From Echinarachnius parma (Eukaryota > Echinodermata > Echinoidea > Clypeasteroida > Echinarachniidae): 64,000 bases of DNA. The notes beneath the pieces were generated by a model. The model did not search any database. It saw only the letters and a program-made list of their open reading frames with translations, and was not told the origin of the DNA. The stretch is from positions 1 to 64,000 of the forward strand of contig JBAMJV010002092.1 in NCBI GenBank assembly GCA_037951105.1, in the 5' to 3' direction. Position 1 is the stretch's first letter. Every line of letters starts with the position of its first letter. The position numbers and the translations under genes were made by a program. Positions 37,101 through 46,128 of this stretch are shown piece by piece.

Positions 37101-40100
37101 CAATAAATCTATTTCATTTCATTTCATTTCATATGATAGGGCCATGCAACAAGAGATCCTTTTTAATTGTCAACTATGGTTAACTTTAATAGTACATGTA
37201 AGAAATAAAATTGCTTACCCAGATAATATTTATACAGTTGTAATAATAAAGGGCAACTTATAGAGCGCAGTCATGTCTGCCACAATGTGATTATTATTAA
37301 TACCCATGGCCATCAGGTCCAGTTCAAACCCACACTTGTAAACATAACCATATTTAATACTTAGAAAACAATTATTAAATAACTTTACCATTAAATGATG
37401 GAACAAAAAATGGAACAAATAAGCTAATGCAGTGTTATGAATATGCATGCAAATGGGCCCAAAGTGTCATATAAATAGTCAGAGATTCATATACAGTACC
37501 ATGCACTAATCTGTACTGCAAATTGATATGGCAAAGACGACCTACTTGTATATGTACTAAATTCATTCGTCTATTCATCAGCATAACATAATTATAGTAC
37601 TAGATCATCATAATGGAATCTCTTTTGAAAGGAAATTATGAGTAATGAGTGCAGCTAGTGCACATAGTCATGTATGTGTGACATTGTTAATATTGATTGT
37701 ATGCATGGTACTTGGATATTTGGCAGCCTGTACATGTATGCAAAATATATCGACATTGCATAGGGCTGGGACGAATACTTTTTTGGCTATTCAAATATTC
37801 GTACAGAAGGGTATTGAGATAAACCGTATATCCGAATCATTTGTAAATAAAACTTACAAAGAAATGTGTACCAGTGGATTGTTTTAGAAATGACAAAACA
37901 CTACACAATGTCACATCTTTTAATATTATATAAAAAAAAGTTATTAACTATGTACATAAAACACATCCGGATAGTAACAAAAGTCATATTCAAATACCAA
38001 CAGCTGTTCAGCTATTCATTTTGTTCAGATATTTGGATATTTGTCCCATGCCTAGACATGCATGGTAGTCTCGAGGTTGCACTTGTTACGTCATTATTCT
38101 GTACTCGGTAATTTTTGTTTCAAGTTAATAGTAGAAGTTCTGAGAAGGGTCTTGGAAAAAAGCTTCTTATCGCGTTTTATTGATATTACAAGACTTTAGA
38201 GCAGATGATTTGTGTTCTAGTTGGTATTTACGTACATGTATAATTTGTCTATTTTGTGTGTAGAAACTGGACAAATTGTAGTACTAGCTGTATGTGCTGT
38301 GGTATATCAATTCACAATTTTGTTGGCACCTCACAGTAAAGTATCATATTTCATATCGAGCTCGCACAACTTGGGAACATTTACACCTCAGAAAGCTCAA
38401 CACCAAACTCGGCATACATGTGAGAGCTGCTTTACATATAATAGTAAGAGCCAGAAAACAAAGAGTCAAGATACATGACTTTTGTGTAATTTGAATATAT
38501 GATTATTAAAAATAGTGTGCATTTCTATCAAAATGAATTCCGCTTTTAAAGGCTTTTGCCTGCTTAACTGGCAATCATACAATGTAACAGATAAAAATCA
38601 AACAATTTCACTGACTGCAACAAAGTCGATTTGATCAAGCTAACTTTTTGTTTCTTATCAATGCAGATGATTTATAGTTAGTTTGTTGTTAGTTAACAAA
38701 AATGTGGAACTGAAATAAAAAGTGCTTTACTAATGTGATACTAAAAATGAGAAACTACTTTGACTAAAAACAAATTCAAACACTTGAAAATGAACATTAA
38801 TTAGAATATAAATTTGAAGATGATACTAAACAAATTGTTCTAGTAATTAAGTTACTTAATTGTATTATAGGTTTTAGCTGTATATTAATTGTTGTTCTAC
38901 TTATTGTATTATCTGTCTTAAATAAATCATTGTACATATATTGTAATTTTGTAATATGTATGTGGACCCCTTTGGAAATCAGTCATGATGAAAGGGTAAT
39001 CGAGCACATGAGAGGAAAGTAGAGAAGGAAAAATCTATTATTTGATAAATTGGCAATTTGCAGTGTTCAAAATAACAATCCAGAGGTAATATTACATTTG
39101 ATTCCCAGTGAAACCCACATTTATTTTCTTTGCTCATTTTAATTTATTTTCAAAGTCCCTATAGACCTATAGATGTTACATTTCAATTATCTTGTCTTTT
39201 TAACACCTAGACATATACCAATACACTTAACTTTACTAATGTACCTATTCACTAAAAACAATAATAATGATATAATGAAATAATATAAAATGAATTAATA
39301 AAAGTGATTCGGACAAATTCATGAACACCCCAGATGGGCAGGTTTCAAAATTGTGTAACAACATTCAAAATCTAACAAACATACACTAATAAAACAATTT
39401 GAATGAAGTTAATAATAAGTCCGTGCAGGGTGACCAAGGAAACAAATGTAAATCATGAACTCATGCAAAAGTTAAGGTTTTAAAATAATGCAAATTACCT
39501 TGATGAAAAATATCCATTTGTCTTAGCTAATATTGTAGGAATAACGTATAAACAATTTGAATCAGTGTTAATTACTGGAAAGAAATACAGACAAAGGGGG
39601 AATTCATATCCCCATAGCTATACATTATTACAGCACTGATTTGGATAATTAAACTGTCAAAACAGTCCACAGTTTTGATTAACCCGTTTAGGACCGATTG
39701 ATGTTGCTATGACATGTATTCTCTATTGACGGAGACCCTAGCCAAGTTTTTTCAGGCCCAGTCCCGACTCCTGAACGGGAATATAAGTGGCAATGCTGAA
39801 AACATGCAGCTCTAGAGTCTCTCAAAATTCGATAACATTTTCTTCTAGTTCTCTAGTTCTATGGTAATACTCATCAACGCCTGTTCAGCATCTAGATGAG
39901 GGTAAAGCATAGAGCTGTTATATACAGCTCTATGCGGTACAGTTCCTGAAAAGGGAACTAAATTGTTTTCAAGAGCCACCTTGAACTGCTCCAAAGAAGG
40001 CAGTTCGACGATGTATTTCTTGTATTTATTAGCACATCAAATTATCTTTTCTGCAAACAAAAATGGTTTTGTATTGTAATCTTTCATGTGTTTCTCTATT

Positions 40101-40370
40101 TCCATCAATTTTGATTTTGATTGTGTGTGTAAATTGAACAACTTTCCATCTAAAAATCATTATGTTAAAGGTTTTCTAGCTACATTTGATTTACTCCATA
40201 GTTCTATCATAATTATGACTCCATCATAAATATCAAAAGCCAATGTGGGCGTACAGTATACAAACCTTAGGCAGAGTTGGATCTTGCACAGCTCTGGCTC
40301 TATCCGACGCTGGTAGAGCATTCACCGCAGCAATCAACATCAGTAGTGACGCTACCAGATGAAAGCATGT
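27835..40370 (-). CDS. Gene B: TNFR-superfamily receptor with death domain, intact, start exon not found
   Basis: The exons in transcript order are 40370-40266, 34800-34679, 33963-33602, 32947-32840, 31648-31142, 29966-29403 and 28127-27835. They encode a signal-peptide core, cysteine-rich exon 1, cysteine-rich exon 2 plus Thr/Pro stalk, transmembrane helix, two hydrophilic linker exons and a death domain. Every junction has GT-AG, and phases run 0, 2, 1, 1, 1, 1 without a break, so the gene looks functional. The predicted product is a type I membrane receptor that binds a TNF-like ligand and signals through its death domain. The linker carries tyrosine motifs (YPIYATV, SPEYGNI) and PPQE. The exon with the initiator methionine lies upstream and was not recognised. 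The subfamily is not assigned. Confidence 0.9.
28586..29071. repeat. Perfect tandem duplication, 242-bp unit
   Basis: The segment beginning ACGGCCCACCTATAACATTT at 28586 recurs at 28828 with no difference that I can see. Both copies end in CATAAACTAATAC. It lies in the intron before the death-domain exon of gene B. Confidence 0.92.
29403..29966 (-). CDS. Gene B exon: cytoplasmic linker 2
   Basis: The acceptor is TTTTCCCCAG and the donor CAACCAG|GTAGGT. It is a symmetric 1-1 exon with 187 whole codons. The sequence is acidic and polar, rich in Asn, Pro, Ser and Thr, with no known fold. An internal repeat is visible (DLESPED, HLESPDDTRNAK). A tyrosine motif SPEYGNIATP is shared in altered form with gene C (DPVYGNVATP). 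The end (EEAIQPG) and the following intron bases are nearly identical to gene C. Confidence 0.87.
30151..30286. mobile_element. Short MITE with ATATTGACTGG ends
   Basis: Arms ATATTGACTGGCC and CCAGTCAATAT flank an inner inverted pair around CATATTGCCCG and GGGCAATATGG. It sits in the intron between the gene B linker exons. Confidence 0.65.
30833..31045 (+). mobile_element. LINE 3' fragment (end of reverse-transcriptase ORF and tail)
   Basis: An open frame of 48 codons ending TGA at 30977-30979 encodes GPTVWNSLPIELR followed by VDIFKRNLKTYFF. This is the well-known C-terminal signature of CR1/L2/Jockey-type LINE ORF2 proteins. It is followed by a short 3' UTR with GCGCTATATAACATG and an (ATT)n tail at about 31021-31040. 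It is 5' truncated, on the plus strand, in a gene B intron. Confidence 0.85.
31142..31648 (-). CDS. Gene B exon: cytoplasmic linker 1
   Basis: The acceptor is ATTTTCCACAG and the donor AAACAG|GTGGGA. It is a symmetric 1-1 exon with 168 whole codons. It starts with a basic, Asn-rich segment and NIRPNGQVPQHPPQEPDD, then CYAVYRDD, SYPIYATVNKD, and a Gly/Ser/Pro-rich tail with charged repeats. PPQE matches the TRAF2-binding consensus (P/S/A/T)x(Q/E)E, and YATV is an SH2-type tyrosine motif. Both are family-pattern matches only. The reading frame runs on past the donor to a stop, but the donor position is identical in gene C and the next exon fits in phase. Confidence 0.87.
32085..32177 (+). mobile_element. 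Retroposon 3' tail
   Basis: AAAGCGCTTAGAG and GACGCTATATAAATAG are followed by (ATT)n, matching the tail style of the LINE and SINE copies here. No coding part remains. Confidence 0.5.
32840..32947 (-). CDS. Gene B exon: transmembrane segment
   Basis: The acceptor is CACTAACAG and the donor AAAT|GTGAGA. It is a phase 1-1 exon of 108 bp. It encodes a helix of about 22 hydrophobic residues (AMFGIVIFLICFVVVLSTII) and a short cytoplasmic KYK. The alternative donor GTATAA eight bases earlier would break phase with linker 1, so GTGAGA is preferred. An A-run (T-run on the coding strand) lies just beyond the donor. Confidence 0.88.
33064..33232. mobile_element. Fragment related to the 25.9-kb element
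   Basis: It contains GTGGTCACCTGCCTATGGCA and AGTGGCCACTTATCTGGTTTC in the same arrangement as the ends of 25955-26951. It lies in the intron before the transmembrane exon. Confidence 0.5.
33602..33963 (-). CDS. Gene B exon: cysteine-rich domain 2 and Thr/Pro stalk
   Basis: The acceptor is ACAATTGCAG and the donor CTTGA|GTATAT, phase 2 to 1. Cysteines lie at relative residues 1, 4, 16, 19, 22, 25, 35 and 43, exactly as in gene A. A stalk of about 75 residues rich in Thr, Pro and Ser follows. N-glycosylation sequons NCT, NDT, NVT and NQS are visible. The pairing of four disulphides is expected from the family and not shown by the sequence. Confidence 0.93.
34395..34620 (-). mobile_element. 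SINE related to the 15.7-kb copies
   Basis: On the minus strand it contains AGTAAATGGGTACC and TTTATTCCTTGAAATGCTTG, matching the body of the SINE at 15742-16020. It lies in the intron between the two cysteine-rich exons. Confidence 0.65.
34679..34800 (-). CDS. Gene B exon: cysteine-rich segment 1
   Basis: The acceptor is ATTTTGGCAG and the donor ATAAT AT|GTAAGT, phase 0 to 2. It has about 40 residues with cysteines at 2, 15, 26 and 35. The same phases and cysteine count occur in the gene A exon 8478-8632. It follows the signal-peptide exon in phase. Confidence 0.87.
35174..36149. mobile_element. piggyBac-like MITE, TTAACCCTAAAAAGACTGGG ends
   Basis: The left end TTAACCCTAAAAAGACTGGG is exactly mirrored at the right end, allowing for the G/C run next to it. 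TTAA followed by CCCTA-AAAG closely matches the canonical piggyBac terminus (TTAA target, CCCTAGAAAG). The inside holds two diverged copies of a roughly 165-bp unit (marker GACTCCAAATTTGGCAT) and no transposase. It is 976 bp, inside the first large intron of gene B. Confidence 0.8.
36150..40265 (-). other. Gene B intron sequence, no further exon seen
   Basis: The sequence is AT-rich with an (ATTTC)n microsatellite near 37110-37134. At 39679-39775 a short candidate TTAACCCGTTTAGGACCG / CTGAACGGG inverted pair may be a small TTAA element. Several open frames of 60-90 codons have no domain. No cysteine-rich exon was found. Confidence 0.5.
40266..40370 (-). CDS. Gene B exon: signal-peptide core
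   Basis: The acceptor is CCTTTTGCAG and the donor CCTAAG|GTTTGT. It is 105 bp, 35 codons in phase 0. It encodes TCFHLVASLLMLIAAVNA, then a polar ALPASDRARAVQDPTLPK-type tail. This is the hydrophobic core and likely cleavage region (after VNA) of a secretion signal. There is no in-frame methionine at the start, so the initiator and n-region lie in an upstream exon. The alternative frame with an ATG at base 3 of the exon is not hydrophobic and does not fit the next exon. Spacing to the next exon is 5.5 kb. Confidence 0.7.
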
Positions 40371-40579
40371 CTGCAAAAGGAATATATAACAAGTGACACT
40401 CTTTAACCCTTATAAGGCTGGAGGAGCAATGCAGGAATTAATTTCGTATTTTAGGGGGCTACTCTTTCAATCTGATAGATATCACGAAATATTCAACATA
40501 ATATTTAGAGGGCTATTTTAAAAATTAGGTGACAAAATCACCCTCAGCCCCTGTTTATTTCCTACCCTGCGGGGGTGGC

Positions 40580-40605
40580 CATAATGCCCCCCCCCCCCCC
40601 CCCAG
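40580..40605. repeat. Poly-C tract
   Basis: A run of about 18 C lies next to GGGGGTGGCC. An AACCCTTATAAGGCTGG segment about 170 bases before it resembles TTAACCC element ends. Confidence 0.6.
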
Positions 40606-40939
40606 GGATTGCTCCGGAACGCGTAAAGATGACGCACCGCCACTTCCTGGCTTTTTTCATAAATCGGACCTACCGTTACAAAGTCACGTGACCTTTTGTC
40701 TTTGCATGTCAGCCCCAAAATCGCTCATTTTCGTGATTTGTGTAAAAATCATAAGAGATAAAACATTGGTTAGTTGGTCTTGTTTTCATTTTCGGTGTTT
40801 GTTTTGGGGGTCAAAACAGTGGAATTTTATTTGGAAATAAAAGAAAACAATAAAATACATAAGCTAAAAAACAAAGAAATATGAGAAATTACCAAAACAA
40901 AAGAAAACATTTAAGGAATAACCTGCTGTAAGTTCATTC

Positions 40940-41633
40940 TAAAGTTGATCTCAGGAGTTGATCTTAAGGATCTTAAGATCAAGCCCGGCGCAGACAGAGC
41001 CGACTCGACCCAATCCGACTGGTTTTCAGTCAGGCTAGAGTCCGTTTCGCTCAGTCCGAGCCGATGCAACATGTTGAATCGGCCTCGAATGACCTCAGAC
41101 TGGCACTTGACTTGAAAAACCGGAGTCCTGAGGCAGCGCATACTATTAGTGAATCGGGCTGAAAACCAGTAGGATCGGGTCGAGTCGGCTCTGTCTGCGC
41201 TGGGCATAAGACCTCCCTAAGATTGTCAAGATTTGTATTCTGTAAGTTGATCTTCTAGACGATCTTAGCATGAATAATGAATAATTAATGTGCACCATGA
41301 AGATGTAATCTAACCAATCAAAGATTGCCTCTCATCTTAAATTTCCCTGGGGGCATGGCTTTCGCTATTCAAGTTTTGATTGTTTCTCCGCGCACAACAA
41401 ACACACGGCGCAAGTTTTATTGTTCAGCGAGTGCGCGCTATCTTGTCTTACGTGCTAGCAATTTTGCAAAAAATGTTGTGTATATTACGCAATGGCTAAG
41501 ACAGGGCAGGGGCAGTCTTATATTTCAGGAGCGCGCGTTGATCCTAAATGCTATTACAGAGTACGTCTTATCTCAGGACAGGTAATTTACATAAATTTGC
41601 ATACCTAAGATCAACTTCTTGGAGTTGATCTTT
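40940..41633. mobile_element. Inverted-repeat element with AGTTGATCTTA ends, host of a nested MITE
   Basis: The left part reads AAAGTTGATCTCAGGAGTTG and the right end, on the minus strand, reads AAAGATCAACTCCAAGAAGTTG. The match is imperfect. The palindromic MITE at 40981-41205 sits inside near the left end. Confidence 0.5.
40981..41205. mobile_element. Palindromic MITE, GCAGACAGAGCCGACTCG ends (copy 3)
   Basis: The left arm is AAGCCCGGCGCAGACAGAGC and the right arm is its complement, with CTGGTTTTCAGTC next to it. It is the same family as 9796-10000. Confidence 0.85.
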
Positions 41634-42469
41634 AAAAATTTGTTTGTTGTATTATTATTCAAAATGGTCTATAGAATATATGTAGTGAAAACCAATGTTT
41701 AATCATAAAAAATATACATTTTATTGGTAAAAATGTAAATTGTATGACCTTATTTGCATAAATGACTTATTATGCAAATGAGTGAATTTGTCAAAAAATT
41801 GATATTACCATTGCATTCTATACACTTAACTTGACATGATGGAAATTTTCGGGACAAACAGGCGCAGGGTTGCCAACTCTCACGCATTTCACCCCTCTCT
41901 CACGCTGATCTCTTAAAGGAACTACAGCGTCTAGATGGCCTAATTTTCACAATTAGGCTCTCTATACGTAATTTTTCCTCAAGAAAAAGAATTTGGCAGT
42001 TATTTCCCATGAAATCAATCAATTTTGGGGTAATTAGTAAATATCTAATTGTCCTGGGAACGCCCCTTTTAAATCGCCAAAATGTGACGTCATCTAAAGA
42101 ACGGACTAATGAACTAAATTCTGTAGATGACGTAAGCCAATGAATTGTCAATCACATTTCAATCACGCTGCCGATTCTGGACCCTAAATGTGGGTGGGGC
42201 GTAAACTGGCTGCTAAGTGAGATTTGGCATCAGAAAATTAGTCTAAAATCACTGTTTATTTTCATGGAGTTTTTCCGGGCAGACCTATTTTACAAGTCAT
42301 CAACTATGGAATAAGTGCCAAAGTACGTTGTATTCTTTAGTTCCTTTTTATATCACACGCCTATGAAGCATATTGGAAAAAAGAAAAAAAAAGCATATAA
42401 ATATGTATATTAACGTTCAGGCGTTCCGTATGTCGTGCAAATAATAATATGCGCGTTTTTCCGGCAAAA
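41634..42469. other. Non-coding stretch upstream of gene B
   Basis: No gene is seen. Around 41862-41900 the phrase GTTGCCAACTCTCACGC resembles GTTGGCAACCCTGCAGG at 43942-43958 in inverted form, suggesting a diverged repeat pair. Confidence 0.4.
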
Positions 42470-42730
42470 ATTCGCCTAACCGGCCATGTACGTACACGGC
42501 CCGGTACACCGGCCGGATTTGCGTAAGTTGCACCCTAACTAGATTAACACGTCGCCCGGCGGGCTCGGGGCGCGCCAGCCTCTTGTCTCCATAGCGTGTC
42601 GAAACCATTTATGGCATGCATGCTTCCGATATATCATCTCCCCGGCACCGCCGGCCAGGCCCATATCGTTGGACAGGCATAGCCCTCCGGCCTTGGCCGA
42701 TCGTGCCGCGCTAGCTACCTAGTGCATGCA
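42470..42730 (-). promoter_or_regulatory. CpG-rich patch, candidate promoter or first-exon region of gene B
   Basis: This is the most GC- and CpG-rich non-repetitive stretch in an AT-rich window, with GGCCGG, CGGCCC and GGCGCG-type words. It lies about 2.1 kb upstream of the signal-peptide exon on the gene B strand. Such a patch could hold the promoter or 5' exon. No TATA box or start exon was pinned down, so this is a location-based guess. Confidence 0.25.
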
Positions 42731-43041
42731 ATTCAACGTGTGTGCATGACTTTGACCGTCGATTAAGAGCACAAGATTGAACAAGGAGAAATATTTTTTT
42801 TGGATAATTTATTCTGATTGCGGATTCTTCGAGGAAATTTGGTTCGCCTAAAGGATATCTTTGACGGTAAGAATAATTCTTTTCGATTTCTCTGTCCAAT
42901 TTTGAACTTAGGGCTACAATTTTGAATTTTTAATTTATTAAAAAAACGTGGAAGAACTCATTGTATTTGTTTGCGGGATACACGCCCGACCTGGCCCACA
43001 CCCTGCCTACTCGCGGGCGTTGCCGGCCAAGCCGCCAAGTC

Positions 43042-43735
43042 GCAACAAGAAACATTCATGATCAAGACATGTTTGTATGTTGGTAAGCAATAACTGTATG
43101 CACCGTAAAAAAACTGTATTTTTACAGTAAAAAAAATACAGATCGAACATGTACAAATACAGCGGATCATATGTAAATTTAAAATGGCTGTAGTAAAAAT
43201 ACAGCAAGTTAATGGGTAATCATACATAACAAACTATAAACTGTGTGTAATTTTACACTTCAAGTGGTAATTTTACATCTTGTTGTTTTCCTACGGAACA
43301 CCCATGTAAAAAAAAAAGGGGGGATATTGATTTTACAGACATTTTCCATGCTTTAAACACAAGTATATCCATAAGTCATATAGCATAATTGCCACAGCAA
43401 GTGTAAACATTACCCCTGGCATAGTGGTACGGACGTTTGACTGACGATCTTATTGGCGAGGATTACATAACGACCTGTAATCTGAATTACAGTTCTGAAA
43501 TGTATGCTACAATTACATACGATCTGTATTTTTAAAGCAGATTTCTGGCGACTCTGTTGACAGCAGATTTGCTGTAATTTTACAGTATTTTTGTTTACAG
43601 TAGTGATCGAGTGTTTTGATTGAGCAGCCAGCAGAAGTAGTTCCCACAGCAAAATTTGTCATCTCATCCTGCAACAAGAAACATTCATGATCAAGACATG
43701 TTACCTGTATGTTGGTAAGCAGAACATAGTGACTT
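43042..43735. repeat. Direct repeats flanking an ACAGTAAAAATACAG-rich segment
   Basis: The phrase CAACAAGAAACATTCATGAT plus CAAGACATGTT occurs at about 43042 and 43671, each followed by TATGTTGGTAAGCA. Between them are short repeats of TACAGTA / CTGTATTTTTAC. This could be an insertion with a long duplication of its flank. Confidence 0.55.
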
Positions 43736-44002
43736 AGGGCGTTTAATGACTGTATACAGTATGTTACTTTACCTCATTAGGTATGCCTGATTTCAAGTTC
43801 AAAATTGCAAAAGCTCCCTACCGTGGGAGGAGGGACTCCCCCCTCCCACCGCTCGGTCGCTTCGCTCCCTCGCTCGGGCACAAATCGCTGGCGTCCCGCG
43901 TGCGCTCCCTCGCAATGACTCACTCTCACCTCTGCTTCAAAGTTGGCAACCCTGCAGGCGTTTCATGGCTGAGATCATAATGGAGGGGGGGGGGGGGGGG
44001 GG

Positions 44003-44975
44003 ATAATGAAAAACTTAGTGTAAAATTTGAAAGAGCATACACTTTTAATGGCAGAATAAACTTTATTTGATCAAAATCGCTTCAGAAACGTCTGGAATAT
44101 CAATAAATAAATCCGATCAGAATAAATCTGGGGTCCAGATTTATTCAATGATTTTTTTAGAAATTAAAAAAATGCTTACACTTTTTCACAAATTTTCATG
44201 AGGCTTTTGAATAGTTGTTGATCATCTCTCTATTTAAAGGGATAGTTGAGTATTAGTCAAACTTAACTTTAGTAACCAGATCCTTCACCATATTCATAAT
44301 AACGGTACAAAATAATAGTTATAACTTCACCATGCTCGAAAAGTATACACAAACGACTAAGTAAAACCCCTATTATCATTCAAGAAGAGCCGTTACAACT
44401 CAAGAGGGCGCTCTCTAAAAAAATAATTGGTTTTAGCCATTTTTCATACAAAATTGTGCATTCAATGTTTTGTTTAAATAATGATTCAATAGAGATATCA
44501 TCAAAGTAGTCTTCAAGCTTTTATTACAATTTTTCTAAAAAGTCAAAATATCCCCTGTGAAGAATTTTTGAATAAAAACAAGTTATAAATGGATATTTCA
44601 GCCGTTTCTGAACCGATTTTTGTTCAAATAAAGTTTATTCTGTCATTAAAATTGTATGTTCTTTCAAATTAGACAGTCAGTTTTTCATTATCTCACAAAC
44701 AAAATATTTTGTGAAATGCCCCCCTATACCAACACTCAACACTCAACATCATTATACATAATTTTGTATGAAACATGGTTGAAACCAATGTTTTTTTAGA
44801 GAACGCCCTCTGTTTTAGTAGCTCTTTTTGAATGATAACAGGCTTTTTACTAAGTCGCTTGTAAATTTCTATACATTTTGAGCATGGTGTGGTTATAACT
44901 AATAATTTGTAATGTTATTGTGCAGGTATTGGTTACTAAAGCTCAGCCTTACCAAAACTGTACTACCCATTAAAA
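44003..44975 (+). mobile_element. TTAA MITE family 1, copy split by a nested insertion
   Basis: The left part 44003-44236 and right part 44746-44975 match the body and right end of 6649-7197. They are separated by an inverted copy of the same family. A G run of about 19 precedes the left part. Confidence 0.75.
44237..44745 (-). mobile_element. TTAA MITE family 1, inverted copy nested in another copy
   Basis: It starts TTAAAGGGATAGTTGAG and ends in the complement of a diverged left end (TTGGTATAGGGGGGCATTTC on the minus strand). It is inserted at the TTTAA of the host copy, consistent with TTAA targeting. Confidence 0.75.
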
Positions 44976-44976
44976 G

Positions 44977-45310
44977 GGGAATGACAGTAGTGGGAAACGC
45001 CCCACCCCCTAAAAATGAAATGTACGCTCTTATTACCAAACATGTGAGAGAATATAGTTTTACTAATATGGGATTATACAAATTCGGATAAGAAACCGCC
45101 TACTAATTGATATATTTGCAAAATAATAAATTGATCTGTTGCGGATTGATATCGCCAACGCGGAATCGCGCATACGCTACGTGCAATTTGACCATGTGCG
45201 TTCGCTATACGGGCTTGTCGATATCTCCAGTCCAGCGCTAGCAGCGCGGACAGGTGCGAACGGGCGCTGGATTTATACATTTCACGGGCGGGTATTGGAT
45301 TTCTTCCAAT
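44977..45310 (+). mobile_element. MITE with GAATGACAGTAGTGGGAAAC end
   Basis: It shares GAATGACAGTAGTGGGAAAC, GAAATGTACGCTCTTATTAC and GATATCTCCAG-type words with the inverted copy at 49665-49852. Confidence 0.65.
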
Positions 45311-45467
45311 ATTTCTGCATTTAACGCATCGTTAGGTTCGGATTTTACCCACAAGCCCTTTTTAGATACTTATTCAACAATATTGATCAATTATAAATGT
45401 TTTCTGTAACTTTCCCAAAACTGTTCATCTTTATCATGACATTTTTACACCCAGTGGACGTATCAGA

Positions 45468-46128
45468 TAAGTGGTAGGTGGTAGGTAAGTGGTAGGTGGT
45501 AGGTGGTAAGTAAGTGGTAGGTTAGTGGTAGGTGGTAGGTAAGTGGAAGGTAAGTGGTTGGTGGTATGGTAAGTGGTGGGTGGTAGGTAGTAGGTAAGTG
45601 GTCTGTAAGTGGTTGGTGGGTGGTAGGCAAGTGGTAGGTGTTAGGCAAGTGGTAGGTGGTAAGTTGGTGGTACAGGTATTAAGCGGTAGGTGGTAAGTGG
45701 AAGGTGGTAGGTAAATGGTAAGTGGTAGGTAAATGGTAAGTGGTAGGTAAGTGGTAGATGGTAAGTGGAAGGCAAGTGGTGGGTGGTAGGTAAGTGGTTG
45801 GTGGTAGGCAAGTGGTAGGTGGTAGGCAAGTGGTAAGTTGGTGGTACAGGTATTAAGCGGTGGTGGCAAGTGGTAGGTGGTAAGTAGTAGGTGGTAGGTA
45901 AGTGGTAGGTAAGTGGTTGGTGGTAGGTACAGTGGTAGGTGGTAGGTTGGTGGTACAGGTATTAAGCGGTAGGTGGTAAGTGGTAGGTGGTAGGTAAGTG
46001 GTGGGTGGTAGTTAAGTGGTGGGTGGTAGTTAAGTGGTTGGTGGTAGGTAAGTGGTAGGTGGTTGGTAAGTGGTAGGTTGGTGGTACAGGTATTAATTGG
46101 TAGGTGGTAAGTGGTAGGTGGTAGGGAG
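45468..46128. repeat. TAAGTGGTAGGTGG minisatellite with higher-order units
   Basis: Variants of TAGGTGG, TAAGTGG and TTGGTGG are tandemly repeated for about 660 bp. A larger phrase (GGTGGTACAGGTATTAAGCG) recurs near 45666, 45839, 45950 and 46080, showing higher-order units of about 110-175 bp. The minus strand is open for 211 codons of Thr, Tyr, His, Leu and Pro. This is expected for a repeat lacking stop triplets and is not evidence of a gene. Confidence 0.92.
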
